Shown: in pieces, positions 24,411 to 32,126 of the stretch
Numbering within the stretch: the stretch's first letter is position 1
Layout: every line of letters begins with the position of its first letter
Source: Acutalibacter muris
Lineage (GTDB): Bacteria > Bacillota > Clostridia > Oscillospirales > Acutalibacteraceae
NCBI RefSeq assembly: GCF_002201475.1
Contig: NZ_CP021422.1
Coordinates: forward strand, 1,488,001 to 1,552,000
Reading direction: 5' to 3'
Length of the DNA stretch: 64,000 nt
Notes under the pieces: model-generated
Seen by the model: only the letters and a program-made list of their open reading frames with translations
Database searches by the model: none
Told to the model about the DNA's origin: nothing
Made by a program: the position numbers and the translations under genes

Positions 24411-24449
24411 CAAAGAGCGGCTCCTTATGGGAACCGCTCTTGCTTTTTT
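24411..24449 (+). terminator. Rho-independent terminator after IS66
   Basis: AGAGCGG-C-TCC, a TTATG loop and GGA-A-CCGCTCT, followed by GCTTTTTTCC. Confidence 0.65.
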
Positions 24450-24459
24450 CCTTTTTTAC

Positions 24460-24521
24460 GAGGGTTCGTATCTATTTTTCGCTTACGGATGTAAGTCAGC
24501 AAAAAATAGATTCGAACCCTC
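24460..24521. repeat. 20-bp inverted repeat with nested stem
   Basis: GAGGGTTCGTATCTATTTTT (24460-24479) and its complement with one mismatch (24502-24521) enclose a smaller stem (CTTAC with GTAAG). GAGGGTTC also occurs after the recombinase cassette at 40241. It could be a recombination-site relic or a DNA hairpin. Confidence 0.4.
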
Positions 24522-24792
24522 ACAATGACAGAATAGGGCGAGAAATACATAGTCGGACGCTGGGAGTTAGCTCTCACAAATAAGCGATCAGCTTTTTCAT
24601 TTTCAAGAGAAAGGCGTTGATAAAAATCAAGATAACCGCAAAGCATTGTCTGTTCCCTGCCCGCGCTCTGCCCAATTCGGACAAGAGATTCAAAAGCATC
24701 TTTAGTGGGTATTTCTTTGAGTTCGGTCTGGACTTCTCAAAATCTTGTGGTATCCTTGTGGTCAAGAAAAAATCCAAGAAAGGATGTGATCC

Positions 24793-25579
24793 ATGAAGAA
24801 AATCCTAACTTGCCTCCTGACCACAGCCCTCTTAGTGAGCGTTAATGGGTGCAAGACAGCACCTCCAGACTATGAGCCTGCACAGCAGACCCTCATAGTA
24901 AAGTCAGAATCAACCACGGAATCTGACCAAGCTGCTATCAATATAGCTGCCACCCTTGAGCAGATCATCGCTGGAATAAATTTCAAACCGACGGTATCCG
25001 TACGCAGAAAATTCGTCAGCAAAGATGAAAACAATAGTCAAACCACCTCTCCACACACGAAACAAGAAAGCGCACACGCATCCACCTCCAGCGTAGAAGA
25101 CACCGATACGCAGGGCACAAAACCAAAGACAATAGACCCAACGCCTGCGCCAAAGCAGCCAGACACCGAGCCTGATGCCACCCTGACAGTTACCGTGAGA
25201 GCAACTCCCACGCCAGTAGCTACACCCACTCCTACGCCCACACCCGAGCCACCAGCACCCACTCCTATACCTCCCGCTCCAACCCCGGAGCCGGTCATAG
25301 AGGAGCCCTCCTTCGACATTGGCTACTGGATAGGCTACGCACAAAGCTATGCCCAGGGCCTTGGCCTGCGGCTGGAGAGCAGCGCGGTAGATTGCTGGGA
25401 CAACCCCATAGGGGCCGGGCCGCACAGCACCTGTCTTGAGAGGGACATCGCCAGCAGACTGAACCGGTATGCCAACGACCAGGACATCACCGATGTTGTG
25501 GATAAGAGCAAATCGAAGATTTGCTCTGTATGAGTCCACTGATGGGAACTGCTACGACATCTATATCGGGTACGCTTGA
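24793..25579 (+). CDS. Pro/Thr-rich lipoprotein with ICE-type C-terminal domain, frameshifted
   Basis: ATG 24793 has AAAGGATG upstream. A lipobox (VSVNGC) ends at residue 20. A long acidic and Pro/Thr-rich linker follows (PTPVATPTPTPTPEP near 145). A short C-terminal domain begins FDIGYWIGYAQSYAQ. The frame stops at 25533, but frame +1 from about 25500 continues WIRANRRFALYE, then NCYDIYIGYA, to TGA 25579, the expected domain end. So one base appears gained near 25498. Surface lipoprotein; function unknown. Similar domains occur in ICE-borne lipoproteins. Confidence 0.65.
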
Positions 25580-25944
25580 CAGAAAAATGAATGCCAGCCC
25601 TGAGTGCATCGCAAATCGCGGTGCACTTTTTCTTTGCTACTCATCGCCACCTGTCGGCCCCTGCGTGGCCCCGTGTCGGGGCTTGCAGGGCTGGGTCGGG
25701 AAAACACACGGCCCTGCACCGGCGAGGGCCGTGTCGGGGCAATGTCGGCCCGGTTTGGAAAGGCACTGATTTCGAGGGGATTTGACCGGCTTTGGGCAAG
25801 GCCGAAAAGCAAGCAGGAGAAAGGAGGTGGGGTTGCTATGCTCCCCACCTCCGGGTCACAACGTCCGGCAACGCCGGTCGTTTCAGGGGATTCCGGGCTT
25901 TCGGGATTGCAAAATAAAATAGGGTTGCTATATAAATTGTGAAA
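25580..25944. other. GC-rich non-coding stretch with repeated CCGTGTCGGGGC
   Basis: The 12-mer CCGTGTCGGGGC occurs at about 25671 and 25728 and partial copies surround it. A purine-rich AGAAAGGAGGTGGGG follows at about 25815. Open frames here lack ribosome sites and recognisable proteins. It resembles the non-coding repeat blocks of conjugative elements; a former oriT cannot be excluded. Confidence 0.35.
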
Positions 25945-26050
25945 AAAACACCTCCCGCCAAGAGTGGAGTGCGCCCTCTCGGTGGAAGGTGGTACCTGTC
26001 ACCATGATAGGTCTAGTGAACTACCCAATAGAAGAAGGTATACTGCAGAA
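25945..26050 (+). repeat. 106-bp segment, inverted homologue of 21870-21975
   Basis: The plus strand reads VTMIGLVNYPIEEGILQKRK to a stop near 26079. The adjoining hairpin (CACCTCCCGCCAAG with CTCGGTGGAAGGTG) has a T7 run on the minus strand, so it may terminate leftward transcription of the gene at 26092. The homologue lies in inverse orientation at 21870-21975. Confidence 0.55.
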
Positions 26051-26091
26051 AAGAAAAACCACATACAATCAACCTGATTAAGCATTCGCTA

Positions 26092-26412
26092 TCAAGCTAA
26101 AATGCGGTCAACAGTTTCCTTGAGCGTATCACTAAACCCATTCAAATCTTCCAAGGAAATAACCTCATTGTTTATCAGCGCAATAATATTCCAAACCATA
26201 TCAGTCCGGGTCAACTGTAGTTGGACACCCGGGCTCCGTTTATCCGTTTTTATGCGCTTTTCCAAGTGCCAAAATTTATCGGACGGATTACCTTCTCCGT
26301 TCAAAATCTCCATGTACTCTCGGTTGAGCTTGTCCATGTAGGCTTCCTGCCAACCGGATAATTTTTCCTTGAAAAGTTTCCAGTCCTGTTTTGTGAATCT
26401 CCCATCCTCCAC
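26092..26412 (-). CDS. Small conserved protein of mobile regions, unknown
   Basis: 106 residues from GTG 26412, nine bases after AGGGGG. It has no signal or membrane segment and reads as an all-helical charged protein (DWKLFKEKLSGWQEAYMDKL, NPSDKFWHLEKRIK). Proteins of this type recur in clostridial genomes beside mobile DNA; their role is unknown. It lies 15 bp downstream of the HxlR regulator gene and is probably co-transcribed. Confidence 0.6.
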   Translation of the reverse strand: MEDGRFTKQDWKLFKEKLSGWQEAYMDKLNREYMEILNGEGNPSDKFWHLEKRIKTDKRSPGVQLQLTRTDMVWNIIALINNEVISLEDLNGFSDTLKETVDRILA

Positions 26413-26427
26413 AACAATATCCCCCTA

Positions 26428-26763
26428 TCATTTGTTCTCTGGCAAATTCTCATCGCCCCATGTTTTCATATAGGCTATCACATCCATAAAGCTCCTGCCC
26501 AACTCCGTCAATGTGTATTCCACACGCGGCGGTACCTCATGGAAGTCATGGCGGACAAGGAACCCATCCGCCTCCAACTCCCGCAGCTGCTTCGTCAGCG
26601 AGGATTCCGTAATCTCCCCCAACTGCCGCCGCAACGCGCCGAAGCGCCGGATATCATGAAAGGCAATATAATAGAGAATCTCCAACTTCCACTTGCCGCC
26701 AAGAATTTTTTGCAGCGTGGACATGGTCTTGCAGCGTTCAACCGCTTGCTCGGTTTTTCTCAT
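26428..26763 (-). CDS. HxlR-family transcriptional regulator
   Basis: ATG 26763 with AGAGGTG upstream is preferred over the longer frame to 26814. 111 residues. The winged helix includes ILGGKWKLEILYYI and SLTKQLRELEADGFLVR, followed by the wing PPRVEYTLTELG, all diagnostic of HxlR. A Cys at residue 10 (ERCKTM) sits where redox-sensing HxlR proteins carry theirs. It is divergent from the radical SAM pair and separated by an operator-like inverted repeat. Confidence 0.88.
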   Translation of the reverse strand: MRKTEQAVERCKTMSTLQKILGGKWKLEILYYIAFHDIRRFGALRRQLGEITESSLTKQLRELEADGFLVRHDFHEVPPRVEYTLTELGRSFMDVIAYMKTWGDENLPENK

Positions 26764-26814
26764 AGGACAACACCTCTTTGCTAACATTATAACGCATAGG
26801 GCCGCATGAATCAA

Positions 26815-26865
26815 GGTACTACAAAAAAGTACCGTACTTGAATTAATTCTGTATCAGGCTATAAT
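26815..26865 (+). promoter_or_regulatory. Promoter of the radical SAM pair with HxlR-type operator
   Basis: Inverted repeat GGTACT (26815-26820), 7 bp, AGTACC (26828-26833), then -35 TTGAAT (26838-26843), 16 bp, -10 TATAAT (26860-26865). A GTAC-type dyad next to the promoter, between hxlR and its divergent neighbour, is the usual HxlR binding arrangement. Confidence 0.65.
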
Positions 26866-26891
26866 GGGTGAAAACAAGGGAGGTTTTCACA

Positions 26892-27791
26892 ATGAAATTT
26901 ACCGGCACTATTTGGCGTCCACCCTATGAAGCGTCCTCGATGCTGTTGGAAGTCACGGCAGGCTGTACCCATCACAAGTGCAAATTCTGTACGCTATACA
27001 ACGACCTGCCGTTCAAGTTTAGAATGTCACCAATGGAGGATATCGAGTGCGATTTACAGGAGGTTGCCGACACGCTGAAACAGTGGCACGGCTTTCGGTT
27101 TGACCGGGCCTTCCTCACCGGAGCGAACCCATTTGTGCTGAAAACCGAGCGTCTGCTGGCAATCACAGAACTTATCCGCAAATATGTACCCACGGTGCAG
27201 ACCATAGGCTGTTTTGCGCGGATTGCCGATGTAACCTTAAAGTCTGACAGCGACCTGAACGCGCTGGCACAGGCGGGATTTGACGGCCTGACCATCGGTA
27301 TCGAAACCGGCGATGACGAGGCTCTGCGCTTTATGACCAAGGGCTACGCTGCTGTCGACATTGTGGAACAGTGCACCCGGCTGGATAAAGCTGGTATTCA
27401 CTACAATTTCTTCTATCTGGTGGGCATTTCCGGTATGGGACGGGGCGAGATCAGCGCGAAAGCTACCGCCGCTGTGTGCAATCAGCTGCACCCACAACTC
27501 ATCGGTGCCAATATGCTTACCATCTATCCAGACTCTGAACTCTATCAGGAGATCCAGCGGGGCAACTGGCAGGAGGAAAGCGAAGTGGAGAAGTACCATG
27601 AAATCCGCACGTTGATTGAAAGTTTGGATATTACAACAGAATTTGCCGCGCTGGGAGCCTCCAATGCGTTTCAACTTCACGGCACTTTGCCCCAAGATAA
27701 AGCCGCTTTGGTAGCGGCAATCGACCAAATTATTGATAGAGTAGGCGAAGAAAAGCTGCGGGATTACCGCAAAAATCTTCGACATCTGTAA
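26892..27791 (+). CDS. Radical SAM protein
   Basis: 299 residues. ATG 26892 follows AAGGGAGG; the longer frame from 26868 starts on the -10. The iron-sulfur cysteines appear as CTHHKCKFC at residues 24-32 (spacing Cx4Cx2C rather than the standard Cx3Cx2C). LTGANPF, IGIETGDDEAL and YLVGISGMG follow, as in YgiQ/HemN-like oxygen-independent enzymes. It is paralogous to the next gene. Substrate unknown. Probably repressed by HxlR. Confidence 0.82.
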   Translation: MKFTGTIWRPPYEASSMLLEVTAGCTHHKCKFCTLYNDLPFKFRMSPMEDIECDLQEVADTLKQWHGFRFDRAFLTGANPFVLKTERLLAITELIRKYVPTVQTIGCFARIADVTLKSDSDLNALAQAGFDGLTIGIETGDDEALRFMTKGYAAVDIVEQCTRLDKAGIHYNFFYLVGISGMGRGEISAKATAAVCNQLHPQLIGANMLTIYPDSELYQEIQRGNWQEESEVEKYHEIRTLIESLDITTEFAALGASNAFQLHGTLPQDKAALVAAIDQIIDRVGEEKLRDYRKNLRHL

Positions 27792-27803
27792 GGAGGTATT
27801 CTC

Positions 27804-28682
27804 GTGCATTTCACAGGAAGAACATGGCGGCCGCCGTATAAATCACAGTCTGTCATTTTGCAGGCAACCTCCGGCTGTACCCACAACAAATGCACCTTTT
27901 GCAGCCTCTACAAAGACGAGAAGTTTCGGATGTCCCCGATGGATGAGTTTGAGGAGGATTTAGCGGAGGTCAAGAGCTATCAGCCCAACGCCCGGCGGGT
28001 GTTTCTCACTGGCGCGAACCCCTTTGCTATGACCTATGAGAACCTCAAGCTGCGCGCCCTGACCGTTCGCGAGTATCTCATTAAGTGTCAGTCCATCGCC
28101 ATGTTTGCAAGTATCCGGGACATCAAGAACAAGGAGGTCTGGCAACTCAAAAAGCTCCGGGCCATGGGTATCAATGGGCTGAGTATCGGCACGGAGAGCG
28201 GCGATGAGGCCACCCTTGCGCTGGCAAACAAAGGCTATACCGCCGATGATATTTTGGAGCAGTGCCGCAAGCTGGACGAGGCTGGCATCGAGTATTATTT
28301 TGTCTATATGACCGGGCTGGCTGGGAAAGGTAATGGGCGGCGCAACGCTGTCAATTCTGCAAAGGTGTTCAGTCAGCTTAACCCATATTTTATCTCGGTA
28401 GATTCATTGACGCTTTTTCCGGATACGCAGCTGTACCAGTTGGCAAAGCAGGGTAAGTTTACACCGGCAGATGAAAAAGAGCGCATCGAAGAACTGCAAA
28501 CGCTGATTGAAAATTTGCACATTCGCACCCATCTCTTTGCAAACTCCGTGTCCAATTACTTTCCCTTTACGGCACGTCTGCCATATGAGAGAGAAAAGGC
28601 GATTGGCGAATTGCAAGATGTACTCGACGGTACGGAGGAAGATGAAATGCTGGGATACCGGCAGGGGCTTCGGTCGCTTTGA
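27804..28682 (+). CDS. Radical SAM protein (paralogue)
   Basis: 292 residues from GTG 27804, 8 bp after AAGGAGG. CTHNKCTFCSLY repeats the Cx4Cx2C spacing; LTGANPFAM, SIGTESGDEATL and YMTGLAGKG align with the preceding protein. The two are adjacent, separated by 12 bp, and appear to be a tandem duplication that diverged. They may form a heterodimer or act on related substrates. Confidence 0.82.
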   Translation: MHFTGRTWRPPYKSQSVILQATSGCTHNKCTFCSLYKDEKFRMSPMDEFEEDLAEVKSYQPNARRVFLTGANPFAMTYENLKLRALTVREYLIKCQSIAMFASIRDIKNKEVWQLKKLRAMGINGLSIGTESGDEATLALANKGYTADDILEQCRKLDEAGIEYYFVYMTGLAGKGNGRRNAVNSAKVFSQLNPYFISVDSLTLFPDTQLYQLAKQGKFTPADEKERIEELQTLIENLHIRTHLFANSVSNYFPFTARLPYEREKAIGELQDVLDGTEEDEMLGYRQGLRSL

Positions 28683-28771
28683 AAAATCAGTAAGTATTTA
28701 TCCCTTTGTTAACATCTAGCCACTTGATTTATTACCCGCCTGCGGCTATAATCCTTGTAAAAATCGAGAAA

Positions 28772-28804
28772 TTTCATACAGGCTCCACATTGCCATGTTA
28801 TACT
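28772..28804 (+). promoter_or_regulatory. Promoter of the two-component operon with regulator repeats
   Basis: CTCCACATT (28783-28791) preceded 11 bp upstream by the weaker TTTCATACA (28772-28780), then -10 TATACT (28799-28804). The last repeat begins 16 bp before the -10. Exactly the same motif and distance are found before the ABC genes at 30897-30918, which suggests autoregulation by the response regulator. Confidence 0.62.
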
Positions 28805-28825
28805 ACGTAAAAAGGAGGTGCGCCA

Positions 28826-29491
28826 ATGGCAACCATACTGATCGTCGAGGACGATATCGACACCAACGAAGCCATCTGCGAATACCTGCAAGAGGCCGGT
28901 CATACCACAATTCCCGCCCTTGACGGGGACGAAGCCATCACCTTATTTGCCGCGCAGAAAATAGACCTTGTTGTGCTGGACATCATGCTCCCCACCGTTA
29001 CCGGACTGGTGGTGCTGAACTCCATCCGCAAAGCGAGCCAAGTCCCGGTGCTCATGCTGACAGCCCTGGAGGACGAATATACACAAGTTACCAGCTTTGA
29101 CAGCCAAGTGGACGATTACATGACAAAGCCTTTTTCCATGGTGATTTTGGGGAAACGCATTGCCGCTCTGTTACGCCGGAGCAGTCCACAAGCGCCAGTA
29201 AACGTATGGACGCACGGCGACCTGACCGTCAATTTCTCCGGCTACTCTGCTCATGATTCTACCGGCGAACTGGAGGTCACCGCAAAAGAAATCGACCTGC
29301 TCAAGCTATTGGTGGAGCATCAAGGGCTTGTGCTGTCGCGCTCGCAAATCCTGGACAATCTGTGGGGAGATAACGCAGAAGTCCTGGACAGGCTTGTGGA
29401 CACTTATATCAAAAATTTGCGGAAGAAACTGCACCTGGATTGCATCAAAACAGTCAAGGGAATCGGGTACAAGCTGGAGGTCGACCCATGA
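28826..29491 (+). CDS. OmpR-family response regulator
   Basis: 221 residues; AAGGAGGTG lies before ATG 28826. Receiver: acidic pair EDD at 8-10, phospho-Asp in LVVLDIMLP (about residue 52), Lys in MTKPFS (about 104). The C-terminal winged-helix DNA-binding domain has ELEVTAKEIDLLKLL and LDRLVDTYIKNLRKKL. The layout (regulator, kinase, ABC genes) resembles VncRS/Vex- and VanRS-type systems that sense peptides or cell-envelope stress. Confidence 0.9.
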   Translation: MATILIVEDDIDTNEAICEYLQEAGHTTIPALDGDEAITLFAAQKIDLVVLDIMLPTVTGLVVLNSIRKASQVPVLMLTALEDEYTQVTSFDSQVDDYMTKPFSMVILGKRIAALLRRSSPQAPVNVWTHGDLTVNFSGYSAHDSTGELEVTAKEIDLLKLLVEHQGLVLSRSQILDNLWGDNAEVLDRLVDTYIKNLRKKLHLDCIKTVKGIGYKLEVDP

Positions 29492-30858
29492 AAAAGCTAA
29501 AGATTTTCCCGAAAACATTCCTCTATACGCTGGGGCTCATGCTGATTATTGTGCTGCTGTCCCACGCGCTGATATACTTTCTCATGCCGCGCGCCTATAA
29601 CTACCAGCAGGAAAAGACGTTGGAGGCAGACGCAAATGCGCTGGCTGATAAAATCATATCTGCTACGCCAGACGAGAGGGTAACCTGTGTCACAGATTTC
29701 GCCGCAAAATGGAACTCCAATGTCACCATTACCTATGACGATTTTTCATTTACTGTGGATTTGCTGAAAGCAGAACCCGGTGCTCCTCCAAATTCAAATG
29801 GTAAATCTGACTTTACCATTATAGCCGACACTACGGAAGATGGGCTAAAAATTACTCTTGCTAACAACCCCTACGGTGGGGCAGACTTCTTTAGGGTTGA
29901 ACAGGTTTTTGCAGGTGGAACCGGGAGCCTTACCGCCACCGTTTCCCGCCAGCATATTGAAGATGCCGTTGGCGCAGTGCTGATGATACTGCCGTTTACT
30001 GCTGTCCTCTGTGTTGTGATTTCTGTCGCGTTCGCTCTGGCTTACTCAAAAATGTTCACTAGACCAATCAAGCAAATCAGCGCTACAACAGAGCAAATGC
30101 AGAGCCTAAAACCAGACGTGCGCTGTAAAACAGATACTCAGGACGAAATTGGTATGCTGGCTGAAAACGTCAACAATCTGTATCAGAGTTTGTTAGCCGC
30201 CTTCGCCCAACAGATCAAATTCCTCCGGGCCGCGTCCCATGAGCTGAAAACGCCGGTTACCGCCGTCAGCGCCATGTTGGAAAATATGATTCTTAATGTG
30301 GGCAAGTACAAGGATAGGGATACCTATCTCGCTAAATGCAAGGATTTGACTGACCGTCTGGCGCTGATGATAAAGGAGATTCTCGACGCTTCCAAAGCTG
30401 AATTTGCCGGGAACCAGGAATGCACAGATTTTCCCATAGCAGAGGCGATTAGGGCAGTGATTGAACCGTATCAAATCATTGCAAAAGCCAAAGGGCTTAC
30501 CATGAATGTGAATCTGGATGAAACTGATACCGTGCACTTGCCGCGGGGAATGATTGAAAAAGTCATCTCCAATATTCTGGCCAATGCGGTGTCCTATACA
30601 AAGCCTAATGGTATCATCATCGTATCTTGCAGTGGGCAAAAACTTGTGGTAGAAAATGAATGTACGCCCATCCCGCCGGAACATCTTGCCCACATTTTTG
30701 AGCCGTTCTACCGCCCTGATTATGGCCGCAACCGTGCAACCGGCGGGAACGGTTTAGGACTATATCTCGTCGCAACAATATTGAAATCGCTAGACATTCC
30801 ATTCACATTTTCCCCATCTGAAAACATGACCGGAATGTCATTTGAAATCAACTTCTGA
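29488..30858 (+). CDS. Sensor histidine kinase
   Basis: 456 residues; ATG 29488 overlaps the regulator stop (ATGA). Transmembrane helices at about 12-34 and 172-196 flank an extracytoplasmic domain of about 135 residues. HAMP follows, then the H-box ASHELKTPVT, N-box ILANAVSY and G-boxes GNGLGLYLV. The partner is the response regulator just upstream; the likely targets are its own promoter and the ABC genes downstream. Confidence 0.9.
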   Translation: MKKLKIFPKTFLYTLGLMLIIVLLSHALIYFLMPRAYNYQQEKTLEADANALADKIISATPDERVTCVTDFAAKWNSNVTITYDDFSFTVDLLKAEPGAPPNSNGKSDFTIIADTTEDGLKITLANNPYGGADFFRVEQVFAGGTGSLTATVSRQHIEDAVGAVLMILPFTAVLCVVISVAFALAYSKMFTRPIKQISATTEQMQSLKPDVRCKTDTQDEIGMLAENVNNLYQSLLAAFAQQIKFLRAASHELKTPVTAVSAMLENMILNVGKYKDRDTYLAKCKDLTDRLALMIKEILDASKAEFAGNQECTDFPIAEAIRAVIEPYQIIAKAKGLTMNVNLDETDTVHLPRGMIEKVISNILANAVSYTKPNGIIIVSCSGQKLVVENECTPIPPEHLAHIFEPFYRPDYGRNRATGGNGLGLYLVATILKSLDIPFTFSPSENMTGMSFEINF

Positions 30859-30863
30859 GCCAA

Positions 30864-30918
30864 CTCCATATTAGCTCCACATTTGCTCCATAATCGTTCC
30901 ATATTGGCGTGATATGAT
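30864..30918 (+). promoter_or_regulatory. Four 11-bp-spaced direct repeats before the ABC operon
   Basis: CTCCATATT (30864), CTCCACATT (30875), CTCCATAAT (30886) and TTCCATATT (30897) are spaced exactly 11 bp, one helical turn. They are followed by -10 TATGAT (30913-30918) without a good -35. This is the classic arrangement of an OmpR-type activator promoter. The same repeat lies at the same distance from the -10 of the regulator's own promoter. Confidence 0.75.
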
Positions 30919-30951
30919 ACCTTCAACCCAAAAGATTGGAGGTATCTTTTT

Positions 30952-32115
30952 TTGAACGTACTCAGACGAGCCATTTTGTACGACATACGCAAGCCCAGTA
31001 AAAGCCTGACCCTGTTCCTGCTTTTTCTGCTGATAACGCTATTCTGCACCATGAGTTTTGCCGTGCTGGACGCAGTGCAGAACGCCGCCGGCAGCTTGCG
31101 GGAAACCGCGGGCGCATCCTTTACCTTGCGGGGAAAGCCATTAGAGATTGACGCGGACGACAACGGCTATTCCATGGAGTTTGCAAAAATCTCCCTACAG
31201 GATGTTCAGCAGATTGCAAGTAATCCCGAAATCAAGGCTTGCAATGCCCAGGGCACTACTTTGGCAACGGCGGATGGGTTTATTTATCCATCGGGTATGC
31301 CCTCCGGCCCGGTTTCCGGGAACACAGAATCCGCATGGAATCAAGGTTTTACCAGCAGCATTCTGACGCTGGCAGAGGGGCGGCACATCAATCGAAAAGA
31401 TGAAGATGCAGCCCTCATTAGCCGGGAACTTGCAGAAGAAAATGGCTTGTACTTGGGTGATGAACTGTCATTTGCTGAGCCGTCAACAAACGTAAAAATC
31501 ATCGGCATCTATGAGAGCGACCCCAGCATGGAATTTGATACTGACACGATTTTTACAGACCTCGAATGGGCTGGTGGCAGCATAGAGCGAGTAGATTTTT
31601 TCGTCACTGACCCCGCCGAACTGGAAACCGTCATGGCCCGAATTGAGAGTGATAACTACACTCTGCAAGCGAACACAACAGAGTATGACGCTATCTCCAC
31701 ACAGCTTGCCACCATAGGGCGGCTTACCACAGTACTGATAATTGCCGCCATCGCGGTCAGCGCCACGGTACTGCTACTGATACTAGCTATGCGTGTCCGT
31801 GGCCGCACCCATGAGGTGGGAATCTTGATAGCCATTGGAATCGGCAAAAGCCAGATTCTCGCACAATTGATCATGGAAACCATGTTGCTTTTAGCAGTGG
31901 CTATGCTGGTGTCCTGCCCGGTCAGTTACGCCGCAACAGCACAGTTTCAAGTATACTTGCGGGAGATGATAGGAGCAGTCACCGTAGCAATTCCGGCGGG
32001 AAATATCCTGCTGCAATATGCAGTCGAAATGGCAGTTGTAGTGGTGGCAATACTGGTAACTGGCTATCCTATCATGCGGCTGCAACCCAAAGAAATCTTA
32101 TCAAAAATGAGTTAG
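30952..32115 (+). CDS. FtsX-like ABC transporter permease
   Basis: 387 residues. Start TTG 30952 is set by GGAGGT at a proper distance; no ATG fits. An N-terminal helix (about 18-38) is followed by a MacB-type extracytoplasmic domain and three C-terminal helices (about 262-282, 303-327 and 354-374). HEVGILIAIGIGKSQI and GYPIMRLQPKEILS are conserved FtsX features. It pairs with the next permease and the ATPase. Likely exports or removes peptides or lipids from the membrane. Confidence 0.88.
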   Translation: MNVLRRAILYDIRKPSKSLTLFLLFLLITLFCTMSFAVLDAVQNAAGSLRETAGASFTLRGKPLEIDADDNGYSMEFAKISLQDVQQIASNPEIKACNAQGTTLATADGFIYPSGMPSGPVSGNTESAWNQGFTSSILTLAEGRHINRKDEDAALISRELAEENGLYLGDELSFAEPSTNVKIIGIYESDPSMEFDTDTIFTDLEWAGGSIERVDFFVTDPAELETVMARIESDNYTLQANTTEYDAISTQLATIGRLTTVLIIAAIAVSATVLLLILAMRVRGRTHEVGILIAIGIGKSQILAQLIMETMLLLAVAMLVSCPVSYAATAQFQVYLREMIGAVTVAIPAGNILLQYAVEMAVVVVAILVTGYPIMRLQPKEILSKMS

Positions 32116-32126
32116 GAGGTCATGCC

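Noticed and set aside
24460-24521. GAGGGTTCG hairpin considered as a tRNA fragment because of GGTTCGAATC
   Set aside because: There is no anticodon arm or CCA end, and the arms pair with each other over 20 bp; it is kept only as an inverted repeat.
25195-25300. Repeated ACTCCTACGCCCACAC-like DNA considered as a CRISPR or minisatellite
   Set aside because: The repetition is codon-level (Pro-Thr) within the lipoprotein linker; there are no spacers. No CRISPR array was seen anywhere in the window.
24910-25539. 209-residue minus-strand frame over the lipoprotein gene
   Set aside because: Antisense to a frame with a good lipobox and ribosome site; its Gly/Arg/Cys-rich sequence is a shadow of the Pro/Thr repeats.
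25604-25942. 112-residue plus-strand frame in a GC-rich repeat block
   Set aside because: No ribosome site near its start; composition follows the repeats; similar blocks are non-coding in conjugative elements.
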